From Pteria penguin (taxonomy: Eukaryota; Mollusca; Bivalvia; Pterioida; Pteriidae), in NCBI GenBank assembly GCA_035048485.1, contig CM068583.1:27897841-27961840 (forward strand): DNA of 64,000 nt, written 5' to 3'. The position numbers were made by a program, and so were the translations under genes. Positions 11,201 to 50,420 of the stretch are shown in pieces. The notes below the pieces were generated by a model that saw only the letters and a list, made by a program, of their open reading frames with translations, had not been told where the DNA came from and searched no databases. The stretch's first letter is position 1, and every line of letters starts with the position of its first letter.

Positions 11201-11968
11201 AATCTACATCTGAATACAGAAGGGAAAATGTGTTTCATAAACTTTAACTGGCACTCAATTAACTTCTGATTTTCCTTATCTATATCACATGATGGTATAA
11301 TTCACTAAAACTGTTGAAAATCGGAACTTCATTTCATCATTTGCAGTGCTCATGAGAAATCAGTCAAACAGTTTCTATACTTTGAAAAGAGTATTCGAAC
11401 TCTTAAAAGCAATAAAATATTTATATAAATATCATTTTAACCTACAACGTCGTACATGTAAGTTGAATTTAGAAATAAAATTTAAGAAGACACATACAAT
11501 ACACTTCTGTTGCTATTGTATTTCTAGTTTGTGCTATCAAGTAACACACTTTCGTTATGTATCATCATTATTTAGAAAAAAATTGTTAATTTCAACTGAG
11601 AAATATTAAAACATTATATGACAGAAGCCTAGTAACATTGCAGTCAGTTCTTTATAACGACCGTAAAATTTGCGAAAACTGGCCTCAAGATGTGATATCT
11701 AATGTCCAAGTATTACGTTATGTTATAAAATTTATAAGATTTATAAGATTTATTGCCTTGAGTAATATATCATCAATAAATGTCACTTTTAAACATGTCA
11801 ATAAGATCAGAACGGTTATATAAGTGAAGACGATCCATGAAGACCCTCTCATAATAGTACCTATTAAATAACTTTGACCTAACGCAAAGTGTTTGAACTT
11901 TCGATTTGCGATGAACAGCAACAATAAGACACTAATTATTTAGATATTCAAATTGTCTATCATTGCAG
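11200..11968. other. Region 5' of the first recognised LRP-like exon; small PLE scrap
   Basis: No exon joined convincingly to the one at 11969. A minus-strand scrap of family-A RT lies at 11644-11690 (EASFRKFYGRYKEL). The frame at 11346-11609 has no domain signature. The real 5' exons of the downstream gene must lie here unrecognised or left of the window. Confidence 0.4.
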
Positions 11969-37013
<25,045 letters not shown>

Positions 37014-37653
37014 AGTCATGTGGTGGAATCACTGCCCACCAATTAATGACTTAATGATTCTGTTTACCATGGTGCAAAGTAAATTGTTGATATAGAGCGT
37101 TATTCTGGTGCATTCACTGTTATTCTTATTATGTATATAGTACACGAAATGTATGACGTGACATAGAGAATGGATACCATTATAAATTTGCACTATACTG
37201 TAATCTGGGCCTCGCCATATGGCGGGTGCCCTATAGTAATCATTCTGTTTGTCCGTCTATCCGTCCGTCAGACGTACAGTTAGGTGCAGTCCTAACCTTA
37301 CATAAAGTGCACTCCAAGTTAACTTTATTACTGCTTTTCAAGTTTACTTGGCGACAACACAGTAAACTTGGAATCAAGTTTAGTAGTAAACTTGATTCTT
37401 AGTTTATTACTAAACTTGAATCCAAGTTTACTCAAAGTGCACTTCAAGTTTAATTTACTTTCTATATACATTTACAATTTTTTTTTTCTATTAAAACAAT
37501 TTTTTTATATATAAAATATATGCAATTGTACATAAGACAATTATTTCTATTGTGTTATTCGAAACTGGATAATTATAATAAACAAATCTGAAAAAGTAAA
37601 CTTGGTGTCACATGATAGTAAACTTGAAGATGGAATTACTTTAAAGTAAACTT

Positions 37654-37731
<78 letters not shown>

Positions 37732-38100
37732 TGTGTCTGTATGTATGTATGTGTGTGTGTGTTTGTATATATTTATTTCGTTATTTTCTAAAGGCTAAAA
37801 ATGAACAATTTCTTTTTGAATGGAGATGTTCATATTACCCGACGATCCTTGTTTACCTATTTATCTACATGTAATAACTGTGAATTATTTAGAAGTTATT
37901 TTACGCGAGACTAATCTAACAAATTGTCATTATTCTAACAAATACTGTATACATAGATGTCGTCATTTTCGTATATTGCATTTGATATTACGAAGATTCC
38001 TTCAATAAGAGGCAAAATATATATTTAAGATGGATACATAATCGTCAATTTCTTTGTCACACAGGTCTGTTATTAAGTTTATTTTATTTATGATCTCTTA
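37014..38100 (+). other. 3' flank / 3' UTR with GTAAACTT cluster and TG array
   Basis: Follows the stop codon. AATAAA-like signals occur (for example near 37578). A cluster of AAGTTTAC/GTAAACTT inverted motifs spans 37310-37655, then a TA tract (37653-37671) and a GT array (37672-37728). Confidence 0.45.
37310..37655. repeat. Inverted-repeat cluster of AAGTTTACT / AGTAAACTT motifs
   Basis: At least nine occurrences in alternating orientation of a core such as CAAGTTTACT, AGTAAACTTG or TTTAGTAGTAAACTTG. Could be the foldback end of a small DNA element or a short palindromic satellite; not identified. Confidence 0.6.
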
Positions 38101-39380
38101 TCAAAAGAAAAAAAAAATTATAATAATAATAATAAAGAATAACACACTGATACGATAGCAGTTCTTTTCATTGACATGACGAATACTAATTGAAGTACAT
38201 GTAATTTATTGAGAAATATGGAATATTTTTCAGTATCATTGAAGGATTTTCTTGACTGAATTTCTTTGAACGCTAGGCTACAATTTGTAAAATATCGTAG
38301 AAATACTGAAACATATATCTGTATATCAAACCGGCCCCTTCTAAATTTCATTTCGTATTAAAGTGAGTACTTAATTGTTAAGTGTGCTTTCGTGTTGATT
38401 TGTTATTTACACTCTCTATGTAGGGCACACACTGAACAGTGATTCACTAATAATTAATTTATCGACATCTTGACCTTTACGGTGTCATTTAATGGTTCAT
38501 TGCCTATTCAGACTAATGGAATGTTAAGAAGGTGATGTTTGATACTCAGATAAAACATTTGAAATTTGTGTCTACTGAATAATACGAATGATTGGCTAAT
38601 AGGAACATGAAGGTTAAGCGTTTGCTTTCCATTTTATAAGTGAAATGAGGGTTTAGGACATCTTCTGATCGGTGAATCATAAATCAACTACTTGTAATTA
38701 TTCGCTAATTCACACGTGAATAACGGTGATTACTGCACGAATGTATTGGTCGTATGATTATTAAGACCTTGATTAATATCGATGTCTGATTGGATAAAAT
38801 TCATTAGACGTGACCACGTGGTCAGACAAAAGCAAAGACGAGTCCAGATTTCACACAGGGATGCCACAAAACGGCAAACATACGTACTATGATCAATAAT
38901 AAATGTTTGAAGTTCAAATTCTAATACGTGGCGTTGAAGTTAGCAATGCAACTGATATTAAAAATAAACATAGTATCATACTGTAGACTGATGATTTGCG
39001 CCAAATATGCTTGCCTTCTGGCACCCCTTCAGGTCATTAATGGCCGTTATTTTGTGTTGTTGCACAGGGAAATATCAATTCTGTACTGCTTACATTATGA
39101 TAAAAGGCATACCGAAGCTGACTGATGTCGGAATAAATGGAAGTGTTGCATTCATGGGAAGAAGTGGAACACGGGATGGGAGTTGCGAATAAGGAACAGA
39201 AAAACATCAAGTCGCCATCTTCAAAAAAGGGGTTTTGCAAGGTGGTTTTTATCCCTTTCATTTTACAATAGTGCTGGAGAAGATGTGACAGATAGATGCT
39301 GGACACTATACTTTGACTAAAGAGAACTAATTTTCCAAAACAAGTTGTCCTTTCAGTCCTCTTCATTTGCTGCAATGTAA
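38100..39380. other. Intergenic, nothing recognised
   Basis: AT-rich. Short AAT run at about 38117-38136. Open frames at 38118-38351 and 38928-39192 show no domain signature. Confidence 0.4.
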
Positions 39381-39383
39381 TCC

Positions 39384-39587
39384 TCAAAGGAATTTTTTGT
39401 CTGCTTGGTGAAGTCTGCTGAAATACGATGCAATTTGTTGTCCTGTTAGACAATCTTCCATACTAAAATCATTTGACATTCCCATTTTCTCTGCAGCTAT
39501 GTCTGAATCCACTTTATGTCCTGTAAATTTTCCAACATCAAATTTCTCTATGATGTATTTGTTTGGCTTATCTGTGAAAGCTACCTT
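39384..39587 (-). pseudogene. Fragment of a repeat-associated protein (FTDKPNKYIIEKF...LTGQQIASYFSRL)
   Basis: The minus strand reads KVAFTDKPNKYIIEKFDVGK, FTGHKVDSDIAAEKMG, DCLTGQQIASYFSRLHQAD and a stop. The F-x3-Q/N-x-Y-x3-KF...TG...F/CLT-xQQI-x-S(Y/F)FSRL pattern is one I know as a C-terminal module in many cnidarian and mollusc repeat proteins. The host element is not certain. Flanking sequence upstream is out of frame. Confidence 0.45.
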
Positions 39588-39599
39588 AATTTAAGCTGA

Positions 39600-41040
39600 T
39601 TTAACAGCCCATCTCATCTTCATCTTTTTTTAGCTCCTTTCTTTCCCCAAAAGTGACACCACCATCATTTGATACGATGCTCATACGATTACCAGGGGTT
39701 TCAAATCCAATTGCCGATTTGCATATAGACGCTTTGCCATTTTATGTTTACACACTCTGTTAAGCAATTTTCAATCAGTATGTGCTCATCAAACAATTTT
39801 GAACAAATCTCTTTAGAGCATTGGAACACGTTAGCCCTTGTGGGATGTGTATTTTCTTAATGGCCTTAAAAGAAAAAAAGAAAAACATGAAATATTTATT
39901 CTTATCTATTCAAGACTACCTTTTTTTCAATTTTCATTAACTCTTGATTTTGACTAAATTAAAGTTTATATTTGTTTGATCTGACCTACAAGCATGTCTT
40001 ACTGAATTAATTTTAGCATCAAAACCTACATATTTGACCTTTTGACCTCAAATACAATCCCATGCAAGCACTCTACATAATCTATCACTGTGAAGTTTCA
40101 TCAGAATTGGTCCATTCAAACTCAAGTTATTATCTGAAAACCATCTGGACAGACAGACTGACTGATAGACGACAAACAATATAATTATGTTTGGTTTCAC
40201 CGGCAGGTGACTAAAACAACTGCAGAAAACCGAAGTTTTTGCATTAATTTTCTAAGTGCAAGGGCCAAAACTCAAGAAAAAATTAACGAACCTGAACAAA
40301 AGTTGAACTCGCTATGTAAATCGTCATAGTAATGTACCCAATCTTAAATGACAATCTGTAAGCATGAAGAAAAAAAAAACAAAAACAAAACCAAGAACAC
40401 TACAGACAACTGATTAACCAGACAGACTAATGGCGTGCAAACCCTATTCCCCTTTAGTAAAGTTTCCCACAGGGGATTTATCATTTTCTTGTTTTTAAAT
40501 TTATTTTTTACATTCTTACGTGAAAATGCTCTGGTCTTTCCAGGTAGCCAGTGTGACTTTGTGCAAATTTCTGTATGGGTAGTTGGTGTTGCAAGAGCAG
40601 ATCACTGTATCAACTTTCCTGTAAGTGACTTACATGTATATCAATGTATTTAACACAAATTTCTTTTTAATAAATTCATATTGAAAAGTTTAGATACCTT
40701 GTGATATCAAATGAATTGACAAGAAAGGATTCTTAAATTTCAGGGATAATGTCATTGTTCAAAATGTACTTAATGATAACAAAAAGAATGAAAATATCAA
40801 AATAAGGAACTCAAATTACCAATTCCAGTAGAGAAGTATTTCCACATTTTTAACTTTGTCTCTGTGAATTCAATGTTGTAAAGCTTTGATTTTTCAGCTG
40901 TATTTTTTTTTTTTGAGATTTAACATCTACTAAGGAAACTGCATTTATGACCTTCAATTTGCTTTCAGTTTTCTTATCTCATTAAACATTATCAGTAGTG
41001 GCCTTGACCAAAATCAATATGGTTCTTTTGCTCTTGATAA
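39600..41040. other. Intergenic with possible short exon
   Basis: A stretch at 40544-40620 has a pyrimidine-rich acceptor (TGGTCTTTCCAG) and a consensus donor (GTAAGT), and reads GSQCDFVQISVWVVGVARAD. With no partner exon or known domain it stays a weak candidate. 39950-40200 resembles dispersed GACAGACAGACTG-type mollusc repeats. Confidence 0.3.
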
Positions 41041-41044
41041 GTAA

Positions 41045-42086
41045 GCATGTAAGGTGATGGATAAATCCAAACCACAAGTCCAAAAATCATGAAACCATAG
41101 GACATACAAAATCAGTGAAAATGAAAAACAAATGGAAAATAACAAAATATGTCTACTTGAAGAGCATATGTGAACCCCTGTGATGGAGTGAGATCAGGTG
41201 CCCGGGGAAAGTGAGTATCTCCTGCTTGCTAGCAACACCCGTCACATATATCCCGTAGAAAGAGTCAAATCGTGTGAATTCCATATGTATCTATATATGG
41301 AGAAGTCGAAGTAGGTAACCTTCTAGTATAGAAGGTGTCAAATCTGTGTAAAGTGATCGGAATCGGTCTCAGTCCAGAATATCATTTAAAAGTCTGGATA
41401 ACGAGATATCATATGGAGTAATAAGAGTCTCGTAACGACCGTAGAACTTCCTCAGTGACGATGCTAGTCTAGCACATATATAACCCTGGTTGAGCAGCTT
41501 AACTGAAAGTCGCCTAGCCCTCAGAACAAAGTCATTGTAATTTGAACATGCTCTGGAATAACGTATTAACTGAGATATGAATACGCCGTATGCGGGCGAT
41601 GATGGAATGTTGCTACTTATGAAAGGAAAGTTTGTGATAGCGAAATTGAAATCGTCACGTTTGTCATAGAGTGAGGTGTTCAATTGACCATTAATGTCGA
41701 AAGACAACATAATATCTAAATACGAAGTAGAATTACTAGTTTCTGTGGTTTCTTTGACCTCCAGTTCACTTGGATAGATGATGCTAAGGTAATCCGCGAA
41801 TGAAGGATTATTAATTGAAAGCAAGTCATCTATATATCTGTAAGTAAAATTGAAGCCAAGAGCCAATTGTTTTTTTCCTTGCGAAAGCAAAGACTGAATG
41901 AACTCAGCTTCGTATGAATAAAGGAATATGTCAGCCAGAAGCGGAGCACAGTTAGTGCCCATTGGAATGCCGACAATTTGTTGAAAAACCTTACCTCCAA
42001 ACACCACAAAAATGTTATCGATAAGAAAGTTCAACATCTGAATGACAGCTGTTTCAGTGTATTTATTTTTGGAATCAGAATTTTCC
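41045..42086 (-). mobile_element. PLE family A, 5'-truncated copy A3
   Basis: The minus-strand RT begins at ENSDSKNKYTE and runs to the stop at 41369, then the 3' UTR with the conserved box (41246-41186) to GGTGATGGATAAATCC at about 41050. Virtually identical to copy A2 in both coding and UTR sequence. The 5' junction coincides with a perfect 24-bp palindrome. Confidence 0.88.
41369..42085 (-). CDS. Penelope-like reverse transcriptase fragment (copy A3)
   Basis: Motifs GIPMGTNCAPLLADIFLYSY, FTYRYIDDLLSINNPSF, YDKRDDFNFAITNFPF, AYGVFISQLIRYSRACSNYN and SSLRKFYGRYETLITPY. Relative to copy A2 I find one amino-acid difference (GQLNTS versus GQFNTS). The N-terminal half of the RT and the endonuclease are missing. 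The frame's own ATG (42115) lies in flanking DNA. Confidence 0.87.
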   Translation of the reverse strand, partial: ENSDSKNKYTETAVIQMLNFLIDNIFVVFGGKVFQQIVGIPMGTNCAPLLADIFLYSYEAEFIQSLLSQGKKQLALGFNFTYRYIDDLLSINNPSFADYLSIIYPSELEVKETTETSNSTSYLDIMLSFDINGQLNTSLYDKRDDFNFAITNFPFISSNIPSSPAYGVFISQLIRYSRACSNYNDFVLRARRLSVKLLNQGYICARLASSLRKFYGRYETLITPYDISLSRLLNDILD

Positions 42087-42106
42087 CATATACATGTATA
42101 TGGGAA
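42083..42106. repeat. Perfect 24-bp palindrome at PLE A3 5' junction
   Basis: TTCCCATATACA followed immediately by TGTATATGGGAA. The right arm's GGGAA is the mirror of the element's own first bases (GGGAAAATTCTG on the minus strand). Confidence 0.85.
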
Positions 42107-43425
42107 TCTGACCAAGCCAAAACAATATGCCTGTTTCCATTAAAATGCTGAAAAATTTGGGTTGGTAGGTCATTATACATACATGCATACATATACATAT
42201 ATACATACACACAGACAGACAGAGAGACATACTATATTATATATTTACTTACTACTGAATTAATGCTTGATGGCAAATAGAATGCATTTGGATCACTCAA
42301 AAGTCACTCACGTAATTCAATTATACATGTACAAAGTCACATGAAATTAATATTTACCTATTCCAATAGGGACCACAACGCCAATAGGGACCACAACGTC
42401 TGTTCTTTTTTTTTTAATATTTCATGGTCATGCAGTTAAGATAGCTGTCTTTCTTGATTGCTCATGAATGGCCATGGAACCATGCATTTCTGAACTCATA
42501 ACCTGTTGTACGACCTTTTAGCTAATTCCTTATGTTGATTTTCACAAATATTAGTGCGTTCTAAAGGTATGAATATGCCCGCGTAAATTTTATCAACTGT
42601 TTTATTTTATTGGGAAAGAGCCAAGATCTGATAAATATGTACTTAAATTTTCTGAAGAAATGTCGAAGATATCGATTGGAACTTTTGAAAATGTTTTGGT
42701 ACATTACACTCAGCCATATTACCTCGTCTGCTAGCTTTATTTGTTTTCATTGATAGAAGAGTTCCATGCATCAAGGCGGATGATACAAATTGTAATGAAA
42801 ATGTAAAAATAATCGTTTGAATTTTAAATTTTCGATAGAGAAACCCAAAGGTAAAGGCAATTATTATTTATGTTAACTTATTGCACATTTTATTTCTATA
42901 AATTTCTTTACAAAACATGCTTGCAGTATCTTTAAATAACACGATGGATTTATCATTTATTTGGAAAATAAAGAAATGGCCAAAATTTAAGTCGTATTAT
43001 TCTATAACAAAAAGGATGATTACTATTTCCAGTTACTTTTTGTAAAATTAACATAAATAAATATATATTTGTGAAATTTGAGTGCTTAAAATCACAATGC
43101 AGGCACACATGCTACATGTTAATTTTCCTAAATTCTCAATACCGTAATATTATCATAATAGATTCACAATAATTTAGAGGACATCTTACGATTATTTTTG
43201 CGTCAATAACATCAATAAGGAACAAACGTTATTTGACAATAGAAAAAGTTTAAAAATATCAATAGAGTGCATATATAAAGGGTTGAAATCAACTATTATT
43301 AGCTAATTACATGAATTTAATGCTGGTTTTCACGACAACCAAAATACATAGCATCCAAAAGTTAGTGAAATTTTAAAATATTCAATAAGTTTTATCAGTA
43401 TGTGAAATATAAATATAAATATATA
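42107..43425. other. Intergenic, AT-rich
   Basis: ACAT/GACA short repeats at 42170-42232. A direct 18-bp duplication (CCAATAGGGACCACAACG) lies at about 42364-42399. No gene seen. Confidence 0.45.
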
Positions 43426-43428
43426 TAT

Positions 43429-43865
43429 AGAGACATAAGTTGTCGAAATGCGCATCTGGTGCACAGAATTAAAGGTATATATTTTTATATTTATAATAAG
43501 CACTAGGCCGGTGTCCCTGATAGTTCCCGAGGGCATCATAAGTCTAGTTTTCAGTGCTTTTGTACTGACGGTCTACATTTCAGTGCTTTTGTACTGACAT
43601 GAGATATATAATTAAAATTTTACGTCATGAAATTATACAAATCACTCTAAATCTAAGGAGTATCTCCCTCATGCATAGCTCTGTTATTTGATTGATTCTT
43701 TGGTTCACTTTTTCGGTCATTTTGGTTTCGGTTGTAATACTACTCTTCAAATATTTATATAATATGAGAATTCCAACTATTCGGCCACGAACATCACTGA
43801 AGAGACATAAGTTGTCGAAATGCGCAACTGGTGCACAAAATTAGAAGGTATATATTTTTATAATT
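43429..43865 (+). mobile_element. Retrozyme copy R4: monomer between two hammerhead motifs
   Basis: The left hammerhead, truncated before its CUGA (AGAGACATAAGTTGTCGAAA at 43429), cleaves in principle after 43456. A monomer of 372 bp follows, then a full-length right hammerhead at 43791-43834 with core CTGAAGA, stem II GACA/TGTC and GAA. In the right motif the cleavage triplet is AAC instead of AUC, and the first stem I pair is lost. This one-monomer-plus layout is the genomic hallmark of retrozymes. Confidence 0.82.
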
Positions 43866-44089
43866 ATCTTAAAATGTCCTGTTTATGTTGACTTATGCAG
43901 TATATTAAATCCTACTGTTGGAAACGCCTATCTGCTTTTAAATTAGATCAACTTTTGTCCACACCTATCCTTAAACAGTTTTATAATCTTGGTAAACTTA
44001 TTTTCAAAGCCAACAGGTTGAGAAATTCAGTACTTTCATCCTATCTTGCAATGGTGTTACTATTATTATTATTTGTAATGTATGCTTCC

Positions 44090-46650
<2,561 letters not shown>

Positions 46651-46687
46651 ATGCGCCTTTTACTGCTGACGATAGCCGTCGGCTATG
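46651..46687 (+). CDS. C-type lectin exon 1: signal peptide
   Basis: MRLLLLTIAVGY, then donor G|GTGAGT. The ATG was chosen because it opens the hydrophobic leader and joins exon 2 in phase 1. Confidence 0.8.
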
Positions 46688-49583
46688 GTGAGTTATAATT
46701 GAATTTTATTCCTTAATTAGAGATTAATAACGACTTGAATACCAGATCACTGTTCTAAATAAAATGAATGGTTATAAACGAGTTTATTCAATTCTCTTTT
46801 ATGATGTAAACATATATATCAAATGTTCAATCAAAAACGTGACGCGAATAGGTATTTATATAAAATACTTATATTGTCACAGAGTTGCTTATATGTATAT
46901 AAATTCAGGAATATTTATATCAAACAACCCATTTATACAGGGAATACCGCCATCAAGCTTTTTGTGCTCCATCGTTATTTGCACATTGCAAGATATTTGT
47001 TTTTTACAACATTAATACACTATTGTCTGTTACGAAATCATATTTAGAGTATTGCCGCATATGGTGCACAAAATAAAAAGTATACTAGATGTTCTATATT
47101 TATTATAACTACTAGGCCGGTGTCACTGTTGTTGGACTGATAGTCCCCGAGGGCATCATAAATCTAGTTTTCAGTGCTTTTGTACTGACATGAAATATAT
47201 TCTTCAATTTTTCAGTCATCAAATTAAGTAAATCATTCTAAAACTAAGGAGTATCTCCCTCATGCATAGCTCTATCCTTAGATTGATTCTTTGGTTCACT
47301 TTTCGGTCAGTTTGGCTTCAATACTGCTCTTCATATTTTTATATATTTTGAGAATTCCAATCATTCGGCGGCCACGAGCATCACTGAAGAGGCATAACTT
47401 GTCGAAATGCGCACATGGTGCACAAAATTGAAAGGTATATATGTTCTATATTTATTGTAATATCATTTACCAGTAATTGGAGATAATTATCCTCCACGAG
47501 GAGGAAATGATCTTAGTGGCGGAGGAGGAGGACCTATGGGAGCATTTGGCGATTTCGATATGAACACGTTATCCAGTCTGTTTAGCGCACCTAGTGACAG
47601 TGGTGCTAGTGGTCGTGAACATGGTGGAAAAGACTATCCTGCGATAATTAAACCAATACCATCCAAACCAGCAACGATCGTAAAACCATACCTTAAAACC
47701 ACGGTTGACGGTTATCCTAAAGGGAATTTAGGAAATAGCGGGCAAGTTAGCAGTAGTAGAGGAGCTGGTCCTTCGATGGGCAGTGGTAAGTTAAGAATAT
47801 CACCTTGAAACTGTTCACAAATACATTAAGATAAGAAGTCAATGTTTACATTTCTTGGCAAATTTATCAACTTATTCTGATTAATTTCTAAAGAAATGAG
47901 ATAGATCTTTTCCATAAATCAATACAATATCAATGATTAAAACGATTGATAAGCACAAACAATATCGAACTTTATTTCCTCATATTACATTGAATTGATA
48001 TGAGAATTACTTTGTGAGGTGGCATGGATGAAAGAGAAAAAGTAGGTGGACATGGGTATATTCCAAGTATTGATTCAGTGTTAGAAGAAATGAAAGCCTT
48101 GACATCAATGCCACCACGTTACAAAAAAGTGGCAAACACCGCACCAATCAGTGGAACATGTCCTTTTGGATGGCAAATGTACGAAGATATGTGTTACTAC
48201 TTTAGCAGAGATAAAATGAATTGGTATGAAGCTTCTGTGAGTATATTCATAGGGTTTTATCACTTTCGACCAAAATAGATATACATGATAGAACTCCTTC
48301 TGAGATAAAACTTTTAATTTTATCTTAAATAAGTGTCCGTATTGAAATTTATTTAAAATGCGATTAATAGTTTCAAAAGTAAGAAAGACAGGGTCCATGT
48401 TATCATTAATTCCAGTATCAGTACAAAAAGTCTGTAACTTCATAGTCAAATGCACGACTTCTCCGATTATTAAACACAAATTCGGCGCGACATTACGAGA
48501 AAGAGTATCAGTGTATTTGCCATACCAGCCCCTTTTTAGTTTTGATGTTATCGAATACTCTATTTGTATGTCTCACAGGAATGTAACTTACCTTGCCTTA
48601 TTTTATGCGCAGATGAAATGCGAGTATATGGGTGGATATCTTGCTGTTGTTAACTCGGCACATGAAAATAGTTACTTAAAGCTTATGGCCAGCAAAAGTA
48701 CAAGTAAGTTCATATGTGCTATAAGTATATCTCTACAACATAAATCGCTAGACCTAATTTCGCGCGCACTTGATTTGCCCCTCTAGATGTATGGTTTTTT
48801 TTCTGTGACTTCGTCTTTTGTTTTGTGAAGCTTTAACTACAATGTATTTGCTGTAATTTTGTTATAATAGTGTAATTGTATTGAAAACATAATGATCTGT
48901 GGACAAAATGTGTGATCTTCTTTTCAGTGAGTCGTGGTGTATGGATTGGATTGAATGATTGTCTTTTTCCCAAAACACACACATGGTACTGGGGATATAG
49001 TACTAAGCAATGTGAATGGTTTGATTGGGCAGGCAAAGAGCCAAATTTCAACGGACCGAATCATAGCTGTGTTGTTCTAAGTGAAAAATACAAGTATCTA
49101 TGGGCATTGGAAAACTGCAGATCTAAACAATACTATGTTTGTGAAATGGCTCCGGTGAGTTCACTCTTCTGTTTTAATTTGTTACTCTAAATGTAGGATT
49201 TCAACAGGTAAATTATTTTATAAATATTACTTGAAATGCTATGATTGAAATTTCTTTCTCATACAAAAGTTCATATCTACTAGCAGTGCCTATATTATTT
49301 TCTTCATCACAGGAATATACTGTGTAGTGTTTACTGGTGTTATCAGTAATTACTAAAGATTCTTAAATCATATAATGCAATTCGAAACGACGTAACATGT
49401 TACTAGTCGATGTAATATCTTGGTGCAACTTTAATGATCCCTCAGGAACTATACATCAATCCACATATTAATTGATATCGCTATTTTTCACTATTACATG
49501 TATTTGATTATAAATTTAAAAACTTGATTAAAAGTGGTAATTATCTTTTCCAGAATAACCCCTGTACATGCAACGCAGCCTAA
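46651..49583 (+). CDS. Secreted C-type lectin with glycine/proline-rich N-terminal region (complete, 304 aa)
   Basis: Six exons: 46651-46687, 47474-47785, 48019-48236, 48613-48703, 48928-49154 and 49554-49583 (stop). All phases agree, giving 305 codons. The N-terminal MRLLLLTIAVGY is a short signal peptide. Residues about 13-150 are low-complexity (GGGGGPMGAFGDFDM, KPIPSKPATIVKPYLK). The CTLD starts at CPFGWQMYEDMCYYFSRDKM and has GYLAVVNSAHEN, WIGLND, KEPNFNGPNHSCVVL and WALENCRSKQYYVCE, with the full cysteine set of a long-form CTLD. EPN suggests mannose-type sugar specificity, but the WND calcium motif is changed to WAL. Likely a soluble recognition or shell/mucus matrix lectin. AATAAA near 49669 may be the polyadenylation signal. 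Confidence 0.88.
46688..47473 (+). other. Lectin intron 1, carrying retrozyme R5
   Basis: The retrozyme occupies 47055-47462 and ends only about 12 bp before the exon 2 acceptor (TTTACCAG). Confidence 0.7.
47055..47462 (+). mobile_element. Retrozyme copy R5 (one monomer, hammerhead at the 3' end)
   Basis: Starts with a hammerhead 3' half (GCATATGGTGCACAAAAT), then a monomer of 354 bp. The full motif is at 47378-47421: stem I GCATCA/TGGTGC, core CTGAAGA, stem II GGCA-TAACT-TGTC with one G-U pair, GAA, then ATGCGCACA. The U16.1 position is C, so the cleavage triplet (ACA) is broken. Confidence 0.8.
47474..47785 (+). CDS. C-type lectin exon 2: Gly/Ser/Pro-rich linker
   Basis: Encodes GDNYPPRGGNDLSGGGGGPM, MNTLSSLFSAPSDSGASG, PAIIKPIPSKPATIVKPYLK and QVSSSRGAGPSMGSG. 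Donor GTAAGT. No known domain. Confidence 0.8.
48019..48236 (+). CDS. C-type lectin exon 3: linker and start of CTLD
   Basis: Encodes GGMDEREKVGGHGYIPSIDS, then CPFGWQMYEDMCYYF and MNWYEAS. The acceptor (TTTGTGAG) is weak but gives the right phase. Donor GTGAGT. Confidence 0.8.
48237..48612 (+). other. Lectin intron 3, nothing recognised
   Basis: 376 bp. Open frames here are antisense or intronic read-through. Confidence 0.5.
48613..48703 (+). CDS. C-type lectin exon 4
   Basis: Encodes MKCEYMGGYLAVVNSAHENS, the second CTLD helix region. Acceptor TTATGCGCAG, donor GTAAGT. Confidence 0.87.
48928..49154 (+). CDS. C-type lectin exon 5: core of CTLD
   Basis: Encodes RGVWIGLNDCLFPKTHTWYW, WFDWAGKEPNFNGPNHSC and YLWALENCRSKQYYVCEMA. 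Contains EPN but lacks the Asn-Asp of the WND motif. Donor GTGAGT. Confidence 0.88.
49155..49553 (+). other. Lectin intron 5, nothing recognised
   Basis: 399 bp, AT-rich. Confidence 0.5.
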
Positions 49584-49690
49584 TTCAGTACAACGGATCT
49601 TAATGAAATGACTCAACAATTAATAAAAACTGTGATATTTGTGCATCATTTGTAAATAGAACCCACGTGTAAATAAATGTTTATGTTACT
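49554..49690 (+). CDS. C-type lectin exon 6: C-terminus and 3' UTR
   Basis: Encodes NNPCTCNAA and TAA (49581-49583), with a CTC pair at the very end. AATAAA near 49669 fits the end of the transcript. Confidence 0.75.
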
Positions 49691-49794
49691 TTTAAATTGG
49701 CTTTTGTTTACTCTATGGAATTGGTTTTATATACAAATATTCCTATCAGCATCATTCAGGAGCTTTGATCACTTCAGCTGGCAGCAAAATCACT

Positions 49795-50420
<626 letters not shown>

